The translations under genes and the position numbers were made by a program. A DNA stretch of 64,000 nucleotides from DATKXU01 sp035528905 (GTDB lineage: Bacteria > Armatimonadota > UBA5829 > DTJY01), in the NCBI GenBank assembly GCA_035528905.1, contig DATKXU010000103.1, positions 14,238-78,237 of the forward strand. The letters are read 5' to 3'. The stretch's first letter is position 1. Every line of letters starts with the position of its first letter. This document shows, piece by piece, positions 16,947-24,540 of the stretch. The notes beneath the pieces are model-generated. The model searched no databases, was not told where the DNA came from, and saw only the letters and a list, made by a program, of their open reading frames with translations.

Positions 16947-18095
16947 CTACACTCCGGCCTCTTTTCGGAGGGTTTCGGCCATATCCGTGTCTTCCCACGC
17001 GACGTTCAGGTCAACGCGGCCGAAATGCCCGTACACGGCGGTCTGTCTGTAGATAGGCCGCCGCAGTTCCAGCTTGTTGATTATGCCTTGGGGGCTCAGG
17101 TCGAAGTATTTGGTGGTTAATTGGACAATGCGCTTATCTGGAATCTTGCCAGTGCCAAAGGTATCCGCCAGCATCGAGAGAGGCAGCTTTTCCCCGATGG
17201 CGTACGCGACTTGAAGCTCGCATCTCTCCGCGAGTCCGGCGGCGACAATGTTCTTCGCTATGTATCGCATCATGTAAGCCGCAGATCGGTCAACCTTGGT
17301 AGGATCCTTGCCGCTGAAGCAGCCGCCGCCATGCCTGGACATGCCGCCGTACGTATCCACCACGATTTTCCGGCCGGTGAGACCGGTATCGGCCCGCGGA
17401 CCGCCGATGGAAAAGCTGCCGGTAGGGTTCACCAGGAACTTGGTGTTCTTGTCGAGCAGCTCCGGCGGGATGGTTGGCTTGATCACGCGCTCGACGACAT
17501 CCTGAAATATGGTTGACTGAGGGATCGTGGGCTGGTGCTGGGCCGCCACGAGAACCTTGTCCACACGGATCGGCCGGAATCCTTCGTACTCGACCGTCAC
17601 CTGGCTCTTGCCATCCGGGCGCAGATAGTCCAACTGACCGGTGCGCCTGACGATTGCGAGCTGGCGAACGAGCTTATGGGCAAGCATGATAGGCATCGGC
17701 ATCAGCTCGGGCGTCTCGGTGCACGCAAAGCCGAACATCATCCCCTGATCCCCTGCCCCGCCCATGTCAACACCCATCGCTATGTCGGACGACTGCGACT
17801 GAATAGCCGTGAGCACACCCACGTTCTCGAAGTCGAAGCCGTATTTCGCGCGCGTGTAACCTACCTCTTCAATCGTGTGGCGCACCAGAGACGGGATTTC
17901 GACATAGGTGCTGGTTGTGATCTCGCCCGCCACCATACAGAAGCCCGTGGTGACCAGCGTCTCACACGCGACACGACCGACGGGGTCCTTATCAAGTATT
18001 GCATCGAGGATCGCATCCGATATCTGGTCGGCCAGCTTGTCGGGATGCCCCTCAGCAACGGATTCGGAAGTGAAGAAGTGTCTGTTTGCTCTCAA
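16947..18095 (-). CDS. metK: S-adenosylmethionine synthase
   Basis: This 382-residue enzyme makes S-adenosylmethionine from methionine and ATP. It carries FTSESVAEGHPDK at the N-terminus, GAGDQGMMFGFA (about 117-128) and the phosphate-binding loop GGGCFSGKDPTKVD (near 256-269). Length is normal for bacterial MetK. The start is TTG at 18095: GGAGG lies six bases upstream and no in-frame ATG is near. metK is inserted between coaBC and priA, which are usually adjacent. Confidence 0.97.
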   Translation of the reverse strand: MRANRHFFTSESVAEGHPDKLADQISDAILDAILDKDPVGRVACETLVTTGFCMVAGEITTSTYVEIPSLVRHTIEEVGYTRAKYGFDFENVGVLTAIQSQSSDIAMGVDMGGAGDQGMMFGFACTETPELMPMPIMLAHKLVRQLAIVRRTGQLDYLRPDGKSQVTVEYEGFRPIRVDKVLVAAQHQPTIPQSTIFQDVVERVIKPTIPPELLDKNTKFLVNPTGSFSIGGPRADTGLTGRKIVVDTYGGMSRHGGGCFSGKDPTKVDRSAAYMMRYIAKNIVAAGLAERCELQVAYAIGEKLPLSMLADTFGTGKIPDKRIVQLTTKYFDLSPQGIINKLELRRPIYRQTAVYGHFGRVDLNVAWEDTDMAETLRKEAGV

Positions 18096-18145
18096 CTCAA
18101 TCCTCCAGTTTACTCACAATACCTATCAGGGCCGATTCTTGCAGG

Positions 18146-18175
18146 CCCTCACCCTAGCCCTCTCCCGGAGGGAGG
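18146..18175. repeat. CCCTCACCCTAGCCCTCTCCC-type dispersed element
   Basis: A short C-rich element with a partial inverted repeat (CCCTC...GAGGG) fills the metK-coaBC gap. Very similar sequences are common between genes in many unrelated bacteria (recalled, not searched). Confidence 0.5.
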
Positions 18176-18180
18176 CGGAA

Positions 18181-19386
18181 TTACTGTGCGAGCGCTTTCT
18201 TGACCGAATCGAGGATCTGATGCGCGATCTGGATCTTCGGCAGGCGCGGCAGTTGCTCCACCCCGCCGCTCTTATCAACGATAGTAACCTCGTTGAAATC
18301 CGCGCCGAAGCCGATCCCCGGCTTCGAGACATCGTTCGCCACTATGAGGTCGAGGTTCTTTGCGTGCAACTTGGCCTTCGCGTTCTCCACGAGGTTCTGC
18401 GTCTCGGCCGCGAATCCGACGAGGACCCGCCCTTCTTTCCTGCGGCCAACCTCGGCCATTATGTCCTTCGTAGGCATCAATTCGAGCGTCAGGCCGGCGT
18501 CGGACTTCTTCATCTTGCCCTTGCCGGGTGATCTAGGCGCGTAATCGGCAACCGCCGCCGCTCCGATCACGACGCGAACATCTGCCAGGCGTTTGAGAAC
18601 CGCTTGAAGCATCTCGGCGGCCGTCTGCACTCTGATCAAGTTCGCGCTCGATGGCGCGGGCAGCGAAGTAGGCCCGGACACGAGAACAACCTTTGCTCCT
18701 CGCTCAGCCGCTGCCCCGGCGATGGCATATCCCATTTTGCCCGACGAGCGATTGGCGATGAACCTGACCGGATCAATCGGCTCCTGAGTCGGCCCGGCTG
18801 TAACCAGGATGGGGACACCATCGAGGTCGTGCTTCCTCTCCAGGCACTCGATCACCGCCTGGACGATTCTCTCAGTCGCTGCCAGTCTGCCAACGCCTTC
18901 TTCGCCACATGCAAGGCGCCCGACCTCCGGGCCTACGAATGCATACCCCAGCGATTCGAGCCGCTCGACATTCGCCCTGACGATGGGATTCTCCCACATC
19001 TTGCAGTTCATCGCCGGAGCGAGCACGACGGGAGCGCGGGTCGCCATTACCATCGTCGAAAGCATATCGTCCGCTACGCCGGACGCGATCTTCCCCAGGA
19101 TGTTCGCGGTTGCCGGCGCAATCAGGAAGAGGTCCGCCTTGTCCGACAGGGAGACGTGCGCGATCTCGTACTCGTGCGGCTCATCCCACAGGCCCGTGAT
19201 CACCTGGTTTTCCGTGAGCGCACGAAATGTCACCGGCCCGACGAACTGCGTTGCGTGCTCCGTCATGACGACGTAGACGCATGCGCCGCTCTGGACGAGC
19301 GTGCTACATATCTCCACCGCCTTGTACGCGGCGATTCCCCCGGTGACTCCGAGAACGATTGTTTTGCCCGAAAGAGTCATAACCAT
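18181..19386 (-). CDS. coaBC: Bifunctional phosphopantothenoylcysteine decarboxylase/synthetase
   Basis: This 401-residue protein catalyses two steps of coenzyme A synthesis: joining 4'-phosphopantothenate to cysteine, then decarboxylating the product. The N-terminal flavin domain has VLGVTGGIAAYKAVE (about 11-25) and the PAMNCKMW catalytic segment. The C-terminal CoaB domain has TAGPTQEPIDPVRFIANRSS and AAAVADYAP. Start candidates ATG 19386 and ATG 19380 both lie after a weak GGGG site; I list the first. It belongs to the gmk-coaBC-priA-def-fmt group, with rpoZ not present between gmk and coaBC. Confidence 0.96.
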   Translation of the reverse strand: MVMTLSGKTIVLGVTGGIAAYKAVEICSTLVQSGACVYVVMTEHATQFVGPVTFRALTENQVITGLWDEPHEYEIAHVSLSDKADLFLIAPATANILGKIASGVADDMLSTMVMATRAPVVLAPAMNCKMWENPIVRANVERLESLGYAFVGPEVGRLACGEEGVGRLAATERIVQAVIECLERKHDLDGVPILVTAGPTQEPIDPVRFIANRSSGKMGYAIAGAAAERGAKVVLVSGPTSLPAPSSANLIRVQTAAEMLQAVLKRLADVRVVIGAAAVADYAPRSPGKGKMKKSDAGLTLELMPTKDIMAEVGRRKEGRVLVGFAAETQNLVENAKAKLHAKNLDLIVANDVSKPGIGFGADFNEVTIVDKSGGVEQLPRLPKIQIAHQILDSVKKALAQ

Positions 19387-19442
19387 CAACCCCGAACCGG
19401 AATGAACGTCCTACGCGGGGTTGTTTCGGCACCATGCCCTCG

Positions 19443-19504
19443 CCATTCCGCGCCTACGGCGGGAAGCGTCAGGGCCTTTTTGAACAATCCCACGTTCGAC
19501 GTTC
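19443..19504. repeat. Intergenic hairpin and AACGTCGAACGT repeat after gmk
   Basis: The 117-base gmk-coaBC gap holds an inverted repeat (TTCCGCGCC-TAC-GGCGGGAA, one mismatch) and a GAACGTCGAACGT segment with 8-base period. It is too short for an rpoZ gene. Confidence 0.5.
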
Positions 19505-20106
19505 TATCGGATCCGCGCGCGCTCGGCCATAATGATGCACCTCAGCCTGTCCACGGCTGCCTCGACGTCGTCGTTCACGACGAGGTAATCGTACATCGGG
19601 ATGTGCTCGATCTCCCGGCGGGCGTCGTGAAGGCGCTTCGTGACGGCTGCCTCGCAATCCGTGTAGCGGGCTCTGAGACGCCGCTCGAGCTCTCCCATCG
19701 AGGGCGGCGCGACGAATATCATCACCGCATCGTGCACCTTCTCCTTGACGGTGAGGCCGCCCTGCACGTCAATCTTGAGAATGGCGTCCAGCCCCTTCTC
19801 CCGCGCCTGTGTCACACACGAAAGCGGCGAACCGTAGAGATCGAGGTGGACCTGAGCGTATTCGAGGAACTCCCCTTCCTCGATCATTCTGCGGAACTCC
19901 TGGGCGCTCACAAAGTTGTAATCAACACCCGGCGCCTCTCCCGGTCGAGGCTCGCGAGTGGTATAGGTGACGCACCGCTCGATCCCCGGACAGACTTCCC
20001 CCAGCCTGCGAAGCAGGGTGTCCTTCCCGACGCCGGACGGCCCGGAGAGGACGATCAGTATACCAGGGTGTGCTTCATGCTGCTTCAGTTTTTTGGCCAA
20101 ATCCAA
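19504..20106 (-). CDS. gmk: Guanylate kinase
   Basis: This 200-residue enzyme phosphorylates GMP to GDP. The P-loop is SGPSGVGKDT (about 21-30) and the GMP-binding segment reads TTREPRPGE followed by GVDYNFVS. The frame stays open to 20337, but a promoter at 20155-20184 and a tRNA at 20309-20380 lie inside that extension, so the true start must be downstream. TTG at 20106 has GGAG seven bases upstream and gives the normal length. P-loop residue Lys is followed by Asp rather than the common Ser/Thr at the first position, as in many Gmk (GKxT/S pattern kept by the following Thr). Confidence 0.95.
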   Translation of the reverse strand: MDLAKKLKQHEAHPGILIVLSGPSGVGKDTLLRRLGEVCPGIERCVTYTTREPRPGEAPGVDYNFVSAQEFRRMIEEGEFLEYAQVHLDLYGSPLSCVTQAREKGLDAILKIDVQGGLTVKEKVHDAVMIFVAPPSMGELERRLRARYTDCEAAVTKRLHDARREIEHIPMYDYLVVNDDVEAAVDRLRCIIMAERARIR

Positions 20107-20154
20107 CTTCAGACTCCGCGCCAAATCCGCGACCGACTGCTTGATTGACGCGGA

Positions 20155-20184
20155 ATTATACCACGCGGAGAGGCACGCGGTCAA
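20155..20184 (-). promoter_or_regulatory. Strong sigma-70 promoter of gmk cluster
   Basis: TTGACC and TATAAT are 18 bases apart, and the -10 box is also extended (TGGTATAAT). Transcription would start near 20148, 42 bases before the TTG start of gmk. It settles the gmk start. Confidence 0.8.
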
Positions 20185-20217
20185 ACGCAGTGGGCCAATC
20201 AGCGCCTGCCATTGCGG

Positions 20218-20241
20218 ACGTGACGAGTCCGACTCGCACGT
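20218..20241. repeat. Imperfect palindrome upstream of the gmk promoter
   Basis: The arms ACGTG-CGAGTC and GACTCG-CACGT pair over 11 bases with one bulged A and a single central base. The tight spacing suits a DNA operator or cruciform better than an RNA hairpin. No regulator gene is nearby. Confidence 0.4.
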
Positions 20242-20274
20242 TCGAACTCGGAGATCAAGGGGACAGACGGGGAG

Positions 20275-20309
20275 GCATTGCCTCGGAGGACTGTCTCCCG
20301 GGGCAATGC
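20275..20309 (-). terminator. Long hairpin directly at the 3' end of tRNA-Arg
   Basis: The arms GCATTGCC/GGCAATGC are perfect, and pairing continues inward with G-U pairs and one mismatch to a 3-base loop (16 positions). It begins at the tRNA discriminator base. No U tract follows, so it may stop transcription inefficiently or guide 3' processing. Confidence 0.5.
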
Positions 20310-20380
20310 GCCCCCGACAGGATTCGAACCTGCGCATCAGGCTCCGGAGGCCCGCGCTCTATCCCCTGAGCTACGGGGGC
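20309..20380 (-). tRNA. tRNA-Arg(CCG)
   Basis: A complete 72-base cloverleaf reads CGG codons. The acceptor stem is GCCCCCG/CGGGGGC with discriminator G; the D stem is GCTC/GAGC; the anticodon stem is CGGGC/GCCTG with loop CTCCGGA, giving anticodon CCG; the T arm is GCAGG-TTCGAAT-CCTGT. The 3' CCA is not encoded (CAT follows), so a CCA-adding enzyme is needed. A promoter lies at 20397-20425. Confidence 0.96.
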
Positions 20381-20396
20381 GTCTTTGGCACTTGAT

Positions 20397-20425
20397 ATTC
20401 TATCAAATTCGCCTCACGACGTCAA
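20397..20425 (-). promoter_or_regulatory. Promoter of tRNA-Arg(CCG)
   Basis: TTGACG and TAGAAT are separated by 17 bases. The predicted start near 20390 is 10 bases upstream of the mature tRNA 5' end. Confidence 0.75.
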
Positions 20426-20444
20426 TCATCAGACGGGCTGTCTC

Positions 20445-21392
20445 CTACTCGCCGGCGATCATCGGACGGCAGTCCACGATCCGCACTGGGATGAGTTCAA
20501 CGCGGGACACGCCGGACTTGGAGAGCCTGCATTTCAGTATTCCGCTCCCTTCGCACTTGGGAAAGGGCGAATCGAAGAGGAAGTTGCCCAAGCTGTATGC
20601 GATCGTGCCGCCGTGATACCTCTCGACGGACTGTGTGACATGCGGATGATGGCCGAGTACCAGGTCGGCTCCGGCATCAATCAGTTTGCGGGCCATTTCT
20701 ACTTGCTCAGGCTGAGGTTGCTTCCGATACTCGATCCCCCAGTGCAGGCTGACAACGACGACATCCGCCCGGCCTGCGGCGTCTGCGACCTCCGCCTCGA
20801 TTGTCTCCGGGTCCAGCAGAGCCACATTCGCTGCATCGGGCCTGAACCAAACTCCCTCCGGGTACAGCGCGTTACGGCCGAGCAAAGCGATTTTGAGACC
20901 CTTGACATCCACGATGGTCGGCTGTGCTGACTCCGCCAGGGTACTCCCAGCGCCGACGCAGGCGATGCCCACCTTTTCGAGATAATGCATTGTCTCAAGC
21001 AGACCAAGCCGGCCGCAATCCAATCCGTGGTTGTTCGCGAGGGAAACGATGTCGAAGCCCGCATCTGCGAGGCACTGGACATTGATGGGATCCGCCTTGA
21101 AGCAGACGGGTTTGTTAACCTTGACCCCCCCGGCGGAGAGCGGACATTCCAGGTTGCAGAAGGCCAAATCGGCGGACCGAAGCGTCTCGGCAACCTCCTC
21201 AAAGGCCCAATCCCGGCCGTATCGGCTGATCCTGCGCTCAATGCCGCGAGCCAGGAGAACATCGCCGACCGCGACAAGGGTAAGCGCAGGCTCCTGCGGC
21301 GGACACTGGCTCATCCTGGAAATCTCGTCCGGCAAGAGAGCCAGCAGGAACGCCGAAAACACCAGGCACGAAGCTACACTCCTGATCGTCAA
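20445..21392 (-). CDS. CapA-like (PGA_cap) metallophosphatase-fold protein, exported
   Basis: This 315-residue protein resembles CapA/PgsA, which takes part in poly-gamma-glutamate synthesis and belongs to the calcineurin-like phosphoesterase fold. Motifs are VAVGDVLLARG, NLECPLS, SLANNHGLDCG, SLHWGIEY and GHHPHVTQ. An N-terminal hydrophobic segment (ASCLVFSAFLLALLP) is a signal peptide or anchor. The start is TTG at 21392 whose TTGA overlaps the stop codon of the preceding gene by four bases; the frame upstream of this only runs antisense-free through the DUF3160 gene in another frame. No capB or capC genes are present, so poly-gamma-glutamate synthesis is not supported. Confidence 0.88.
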   Translation of the reverse strand: MTIRSVASCLVFSAFLLALLPDEISRMSQCPPQEPALTLVAVGDVLLARGIERRISRYGRDWAFEEVAETLRSADLAFCNLECPLSAGGVKVNKPVCFKADPINVQCLADAGFDIVSLANNHGLDCGRLGLLETMHYLEKVGIACVGAGSTLAESAQPTIVDVKGLKIALLGRNALYPEGVWFRPDAANVALLDPETIEAEVADAAGRADVVVVSLHWGIEYRKQPQPEQVEMARKLIDAGADLVLGHHPHVTQSVERYHGGTIAYSLGNFLFDSPFPKCEGSGILKCRLSKSGVSRVELIPVRIVDCRPMIAGE

Positions 21393-23587
21393 CAACCCGC
21401 ACTTCGGACCTTTCTGGGAATGGGAATCTGCTGCTTTACCCCAGTCAAGAAGCTCTTTATCCAGATCGGCGGCGGAGCAGCCGTCTTGTCCTTCAACATC
21501 TTTTGCCATTTCTCGTCCGTCAGGCGGTCGCTCGATGGGTGCGTGAACTCGTAATACGAAAAGACCGCGCCCCGCGTGAGATAGAGCTTCCCTTCGATGG
21601 GCACAACAACGTATATTTCGTTTGCATGGCCCACAGCTTCCTCCAGGCAGGCACCGAGCGACGTGTGGACGTCCGCGATTACCGCCATGTCCTTGTCGGC
21701 CTCGCTGGTTATTTCGTACCAGTTCGATCCACCGCCCTCGATGACGGACAGGGTAAGCCGTTCCAAATTTGTTCCGTACAGGCGAATCTGGTCGTACTCC
21801 GCCCGGGTGAGCTTCTGATTCGTCAGCTCCTTGATGGAAACGTTCTTCAGGAAGGTGAGCAAGTCTTCGAAGTCGCCGAATTTCTCGCGGATCGTGTTGG
21901 TCAGCAGCCCGCGCGCGTCCAGCCCGGCCCTGGAAGCCTTCGTCAGCCAGAGCAGCCTGTTGTAGAACTCCACATTCGGCTCGACATATCCTTTCGGGAG
22001 CGGCGGCTCTTCCCCATCGCCGCCGCACTCCATGGCGCTCTGTTTCGCGTACAGAATCGTGTCATGCCGAAGCTCGGCCCAACTGCCGAGAGACGTATTC
22101 AAACCTTTGTCCGCCCACGCCTGGTTAGCCATAAACGACGGGTAGCCCGTCCCGAAGGGATCGAGCAGCGAATCCAAGCCCCACATCCAGCCCCAGTAGA
22201 GGTTCGACTGCCACGTTGCAAGACGAGTTGCGCCGAACTCTTCCAGAAGCTTGCTTCTCTCAGCCACATACTCATCCCACTTCTTTGGCTCCTTGTAGAC
22301 ATTGTCCAAGATGTCGGCTGCCCGTGTCGAGCCGAGCACCGCCATGACATCCAACCCCCTGGGGAAGGGACGCTCTGGCCACGAAACCAACCTCTGCATG
22401 ATCTCGCTGTCCGGGATGTACCGCTGACCCATTAGCTTAAACTGCCTTCCCCCCGGCATGCCTATGAGGGCAACCTTAATCCTTGGCTCGGGGAGTTTTT
22501 TCAGCTCAGCGTACACCTGCTTCAGTTTGTGCTCGTCCTGGAGCTCGGCATACGTGGGATCCTTCCCGTATATCTTGTCAATTATCTTCTTGTACTGGTG
22601 CGGCGTCAGGTCGTCCGCTGCTCCCACATAGAAGACGGTAGGCTCGTATATCTTCTCCCAGGTTTCGATGGCTGGTCTGCCGTCAATCTTAGTGCTGTAG
22701 AGCATGACGGTAAGGAGAACCGCCTGGCGAATCTGCGGCCACCAGGGATATGGTTCCCTTTTCTCGCCATACATCTTGCAAATCGCCGGGAAAGGCATGT
22801 ACCCATACCACATCATCGTCTTGAAGAAGCGCTTCAGCTTCTCGCTCCTCGTGTAGTGCCCCCGCGGGATGAACTGACTATAGTCGGGATAATAAGGGAA
22901 AATAGCGGACCGCGGACCCCGCTCATGTTTGGCGATTAACTGCAGTTCCTTGGCAGCCAGTGAGTTGACGTTCGCGGGTGCGGGAGCGGCCTTCTTGCCC
23001 ATTAACCGGCTGGCGACGAGGAAGTACGCCCGGTTTCTCTCGGCAGCGTCTTTCCACTTGGGATCCGTCATGCCGGCAGCCACAGATCTGCTGCTCTTTT
23101 CCATGTCATCGGTGAGCCAGCCGAGGAGATCGTATAGCTTCTCCGTCTCCAGGTTGCGCAGGGTGAAGTCGTAGAAGATGTGGTATACCTGGAGCACGCT
23201 GTCCGTAGTGATGAAGTTGGGAATGTTCTTGTAGTCGTTCTGCTCGTAGATGAAGAAGAGCTGCAGCTCGTCGGTCGGCGACGCGAAGAAGGCGTTCTTC
23301 GCCAGCAGCGCCTTCTGCCCGGCCGTGAATGCGCCGAATTCAGACCGGTTCACCACATTGCTCAAGTCCGGCTTTACGACGTAGGGCTCAACCGCGGCCT
23401 TGACATCAGCCGGCTCATAAGGGATGCTGAAGCCCGATCCAGCCGGATTGCGCGCCGGTTCGACCGACGCGACTTCCTCCGCACGCTTCCCAGTTCCAGC
23501 GACTCGAGTGCCTCTCTTCGCATGGCTGGCGAAGATGATTGCGGTAACTGCCAAAACTACGACCACCAGAGCAAAGTACTTTTTCAT
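21389..23587 (-). CDS. DUF3160 protein, exported
   Basis: This 732-residue protein of unknown function has an N-terminal hydrophobic segment (FALVVVVLAVTAIIFA) and a large periplasmic or surface domain. The stretch FITTDSVLQVYHIFYDFTL (about 135-153) is the hallmark of DUF3160. Further segments such as YVVVPIEGKLYLTRGAVFSYYEF near the end also fit this family. Its four-base ATGA overlap with the lipoprotein gene and TTGA overlap with the CapA-like gene show tight translational coupling, so the three products probably act together at the cell surface. No enzymatic motif is recognised. Confidence 0.85.
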   Translation of the reverse strand: MKKYFALVVVVLAVTAIIFASHAKRGTRVAGTGKRAEEVASVEPARNPAGSGFSIPYEPADVKAAVEPYVVKPDLSNVVNRSEFGAFTAGQKALLAKNAFFASPTDELQLFFIYEQNDYKNIPNFITTDSVLQVYHIFYDFTLRNLETEKLYDLLGWLTDDMEKSSRSVAAGMTDPKWKDAAERNRAYFLVASRLMGKKAAPAPANVNSLAAKELQLIAKHERGPRSAIFPYYPDYSQFIPRGHYTRSEKLKRFFKTMMWYGYMPFPAICKMYGEKREPYPWWPQIRQAVLLTVMLYSTKIDGRPAIETWEKIYEPTVFYVGAADDLTPHQYKKIIDKIYGKDPTYAELQDEHKLKQVYAELKKLPEPRIKVALIGMPGGRQFKLMGQRYIPDSEIMQRLVSWPERPFPRGLDVMAVLGSTRAADILDNVYKEPKKWDEYVAERSKLLEEFGATRLATWQSNLYWGWMWGLDSLLDPFGTGYPSFMANQAWADKGLNTSLGSWAELRHDTILYAKQSAMECGGDGEEPPLPKGYVEPNVEFYNRLLWLTKASRAGLDARGLLTNTIREKFGDFEDLLTFLKNVSIKELTNQKLTRAEYDQIRLYGTNLERLTLSVIEGGGSNWYEITSEADKDMAVIADVHTSLGACLEEAVGHANEIYVVVPIEGKLYLTRGAVFSYYEFTHPSSDRLTDEKWQKMLKDKTAAPPPIWIKSFLTGVKQQIPIPRKVRSAGC

Positions 23588-24384
23588 GGATGACCCTCCT
23601 CGTCTTGCAATGCCTTGCCATTCCAGACGTAGGTGCGGATCGAGCGGCCGGCCTTCACTCTTATCATCTGCTTTTCACGCGGACCGCGAACATCCAGCCC
23701 GGATAACATGTCGCACCGTGCGCCGGACCACTCGCGCGTGAAGCCGAAGCCGTTCCACCGATATACCGCCAGCTCATGCTCGCCTTCTTTTGTTTCTTCG
23801 ATGGCGACCAGCTTCGTCCCTGCTTTCCCGAAATCCGCGAGCACGAAATCCGTGAACGGCCGCGAGAGGCGCGATCCGAGCCATTTGGGATAGAGCGTCT
23901 TTCCATCCCAGCCGTAGATGAAGGGCCGCTTGGCCATCACGGGGTGAAAGCGCGCCTTCTTGTACACCCCGATCCCGATCTCCACTTTGCCGTCCCCATC
24001 AACGTCGGCGGCCTGGACTTTCCATGGATTCAGGCGCTCCATCCCTGCCCATAACTCTCGGAGCCCGTCGGATTCAACCCTGTATATATGCACACCGCCG
24101 TTCCCTTTGAGCAGCAGAATAACGTGGGGCTTCCCATTCAGATTCGCAAGCAGGACTTGTTTCGCGGTGACATCCGGGAAGGGTGCCGTCCATCTCGCGC
24201 GCGGCTGCCCCTTTACCCGCAGGGAAATGCTGAGACCGTCCAGCCGCGAGTTACGGGCCGCCACAGTGATCTTTCCCATTGACGACGAGAGGTCAGTCGT
24301 AGAACCACGGCGCGGCATAGAGCACGCTGCCACGAGCGCCGCGAGAAGAATCAATGAAGCTGCCAAACGGAGGCTTATGTGCAT
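23584..24384 (-). CDS. Lipoprotein with FG-GAP/VCBS-like repeat
   Basis: This 266-residue protein has a lipoprotein signal (LILLAALVAACS, cysteine near residue 21). The mature part is beta-rich and contains ADVDGDGKVEIGIGV (about 145-160), a calcium-binding FG-GAP/VCBS repeat, plus weaker copies (LLANLNGKPHVILLLKG, FVLADFGKAGTKLVAIE), suggesting a partial beta propeller. It is the first gene of a coupled operon with the DUF3160 and CapA-like genes; its stop overlaps the next ATG by four bases. A surface recognition role is plausible but unproven. Confidence 0.8.
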   Translation of the reverse strand: MHISLRLAASLILLAALVAACSMPRRGSTTDLSSSMGKITVAARNSRLDGLSISLRVKGQPRARWTAPFPDVTAKQVLLANLNGKPHVILLLKGNGGVHIYRVESDGLRELWAGMERLNPWKVQAADVDGDGKVEIGIGVYKKARFHPVMAKRPFIYGWDGKTLYPKWLGSRLSRPFTDFVLADFGKAGTKLVAIEETKEGEHELAVYRWNGFGFTREWSGARCDMLSGLDVRGPREKQMIRVKAGRSIRTYVWNGKALQDEEGHP

Positions 24385-24436
24385 TCTACAGTGTAATACG
24401 AAAGCCGAATAATATTTGTTTCATACTTCAACAGCA

Positions 24437-24442
24437 ATTATA
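24437..24442 (-). promoter_or_regulatory. Putative -10 box of the lipoprotein-DUF3160-CapA operon
   Basis: A perfect TATAAT lies about 53 bases upstream of the lipoprotein start codon. No convincing -35 box is visible. Confidence 0.4.
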
Positions 24443-24540
24443 CCGCATTACGCCTTATCTTCTCCAGCCCGAAAACCAGGATTTCTCCCATCGAACACCG
24501 AACCCTTCCTTAACGCAAATACCGAAAGGAATGATGTACC

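Noticed and set aside
18604..20148. Open frame of 514 codons on the + strand
   Set aside because: Antisense to coaBC and gmk, with no motif and no start site.
20236..20255. A T-arm-like GTTCGAAC sequence on the minus strand, possible second tRNA
   Set aside because: No acceptor, D or anticodon stems can be formed around it; it belongs to the palindrome region.
20445..22028. Extension of the CapA-like frame to 527 codons
   Set aside because: The upstream part overlaps the DUF3160 gene in another frame and has no coding character; the TTGA overlap start at 21392 fits a signal peptide.
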